DNA of 6,854 nt from SCQX01 sp035720945. GTDB lineage: Bacteria > Pseudomonadota > Gammaproteobacteria > Burkholderiales > Burkholderiaceae_B. Both the position numbers and the translations under genes were made by a program. The stretch covers positions 1 through 6,854 of the forward strand of contig DASTNK010000120.1 of NCBI GenBank assembly GCA_035720945.1, written 5' to 3'. The notes beneath the pieces are model-generated. The model was not told where the DNA came from, made no database searches, and saw nothing but the letters and a program-made list of their open reading frames with translations. Below, piece after piece: positions 6,466 to 6,854 of this stretch. How positions within the stretch are numbered: the stretch's first letter is position 1; every line of letters starts with the position of its first letter.

Positions 6466-6854
6466 TCAACGCCCCGCGTCGAGGTGACAAGCGCTCAAAT
6501 GACCGCTTCCCAGGGGCTTGAGAATGGGGGCTTCCGTCTTGCAGCGCGCCATGGCATGCGGGCAGCGTGGATGAAAATGGCAACCTGAGGGCGGATTCAG
6601 CGGGCTGGGAATCTCGCCCTGGATGGCCGCGAAGCGCTTGCCGCGCACATCGATGCGCGGCACTTCGGCCAGCAGCGCCCGGGTGTACGGGTGAGCGGGA
6701 TGCCGGAATAGCTCTTCCACCGGGGCGGTTTCGACCACACGCCCCAGATACATCACCACGACCCGGTCGGACAAATGCTCGACCACACCCAGATCGTGGC
6801 TGATGAACAGATAGGTCAGGTTCAACTGCTCGCGCAGATCCATGAACACGTTCA
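6466..6854 (-). CDS. Oligopeptide/dipeptide ABC transporter ATP-binding protein, C-terminal end (partial)
   Basis: Only the last roughly 128 codons are present; the start and the Walker A and B motifs lie beyond the right edge. What remains is LNLTYLFISHDLGVVEHLSD with the H-loop His of ABC ATPases, then VVVMYLGRVVETAP, then the oligo_HPY C-terminal extension (HPAHPYTRALLAEVP, SPLNPPSGCHFHPRCPHA) typical of OppD/OppF/DppD/DppF. It powers import with two permeases and the binding protein encoded just downstream, on the inner face of the membrane. The tail has four cysteines spaced C-x5-C-x6-C-x17-C. This arrangement is shared by many relatives, and in at least one mycobacterial oligopeptide transporter it has been reported to hold an iron-sulfur cluster. 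Whether this is the DppD- or DppF-like subunit cannot be settled from the fragment; the phrasing around the H-loop leans to DppF/OppF. The permeases are presumably further right. Confidence 0.92.
   Translation of the reverse strand, partial: NVFMDLREQLNLTYLFISHDLGVVEHLSDRVVVMYLGRVVETAPVEELFRHPAHPYTRALLAEVPRIDVRGKRFAAIQGEIPSPLNPPSGCHFHPRCPHAMARCKTEAPILKPLGSGHLSACHLDAGR

Noticed and set aside
5940..6521. Plus-strand 193-codon open frame opposite the binding-protein gene
   Set aside because: No motif or plausible start context, and it covers the signal peptide and SBP_bac_5 signature read on the other strand.
6419..6583. N-terminal extension of the binding protein from upstream in-frame ATGs
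   Set aside because: It would overlap the ATPase gene or put a charged stretch before the signal peptide; a good ribosome-binding site precedes the ATG at 6418.

Overview
The window reads as GC-rich betaproteobacterial chromosome, most like Burkholderiales and probably the Alcaligenaceae (Bordetella/Achromobacter-type). This rests on the hemF-nadD-rsfS-rlmH-maf order, the protein sequences and the peptide-type ABC transporter. The genus cannot be fixed by eye. Coding density is very high; no tRNA, rRNA, CRISPR array, insertion sequence or non-coding stretch over 300 bases was seen.

Left part (1-2279, + strand): a housekeeping run of the 3' end of hemF (oxygen-dependent coproporphyrinogen III oxidase), nadD (NAD precursor adenylylation), rsfS (ribosomal silencing factor), rlmH (23S rRNA pseudouridine methyltransferase) and a YhdE-type maf (nucleotide pyrophosphatase). 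Overlaps (hemF/nadD 10 nt, rsfS/rlmH 4 nt) and short gaps point to one operon.

Junction (2280-2348): the two blocks converge here. It holds a 10-bp interrupted stem-loop that may end transcripts from both sides. The usual follower of maf in this group, rng (RNase G), is not here.

Right part (2349-6854, - strand, read right to left): the C-terminal end of a peptide/nickel-type ABC transporter ATPase, an exported SBP_bac_5 solute-binding protein, an acyl-CoA thioesterase/BAAT-like alpha/beta hydrolase with a serine nucleophile, then two carboxymuconolactone decarboxylase (CMD)/AhpD-like proteins. The second CMD protein carries the full AhpD redox motif, while the first has no cysteine at all, although the two look like diverged copies of each other. 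Tight spacing (8-nt gap, 4-nt overlap) suggests one transcription unit that imports a small organic or peptide-like compound, hydrolyses it and handles an oxidative or peroxide step. From memory, this resembles the uncharacterised 'Avi_7170 / Avi_7169 CMD pair plus ABC transporter' neighbourhoods. The substrate is unknown, and this is the most interesting part of the window.
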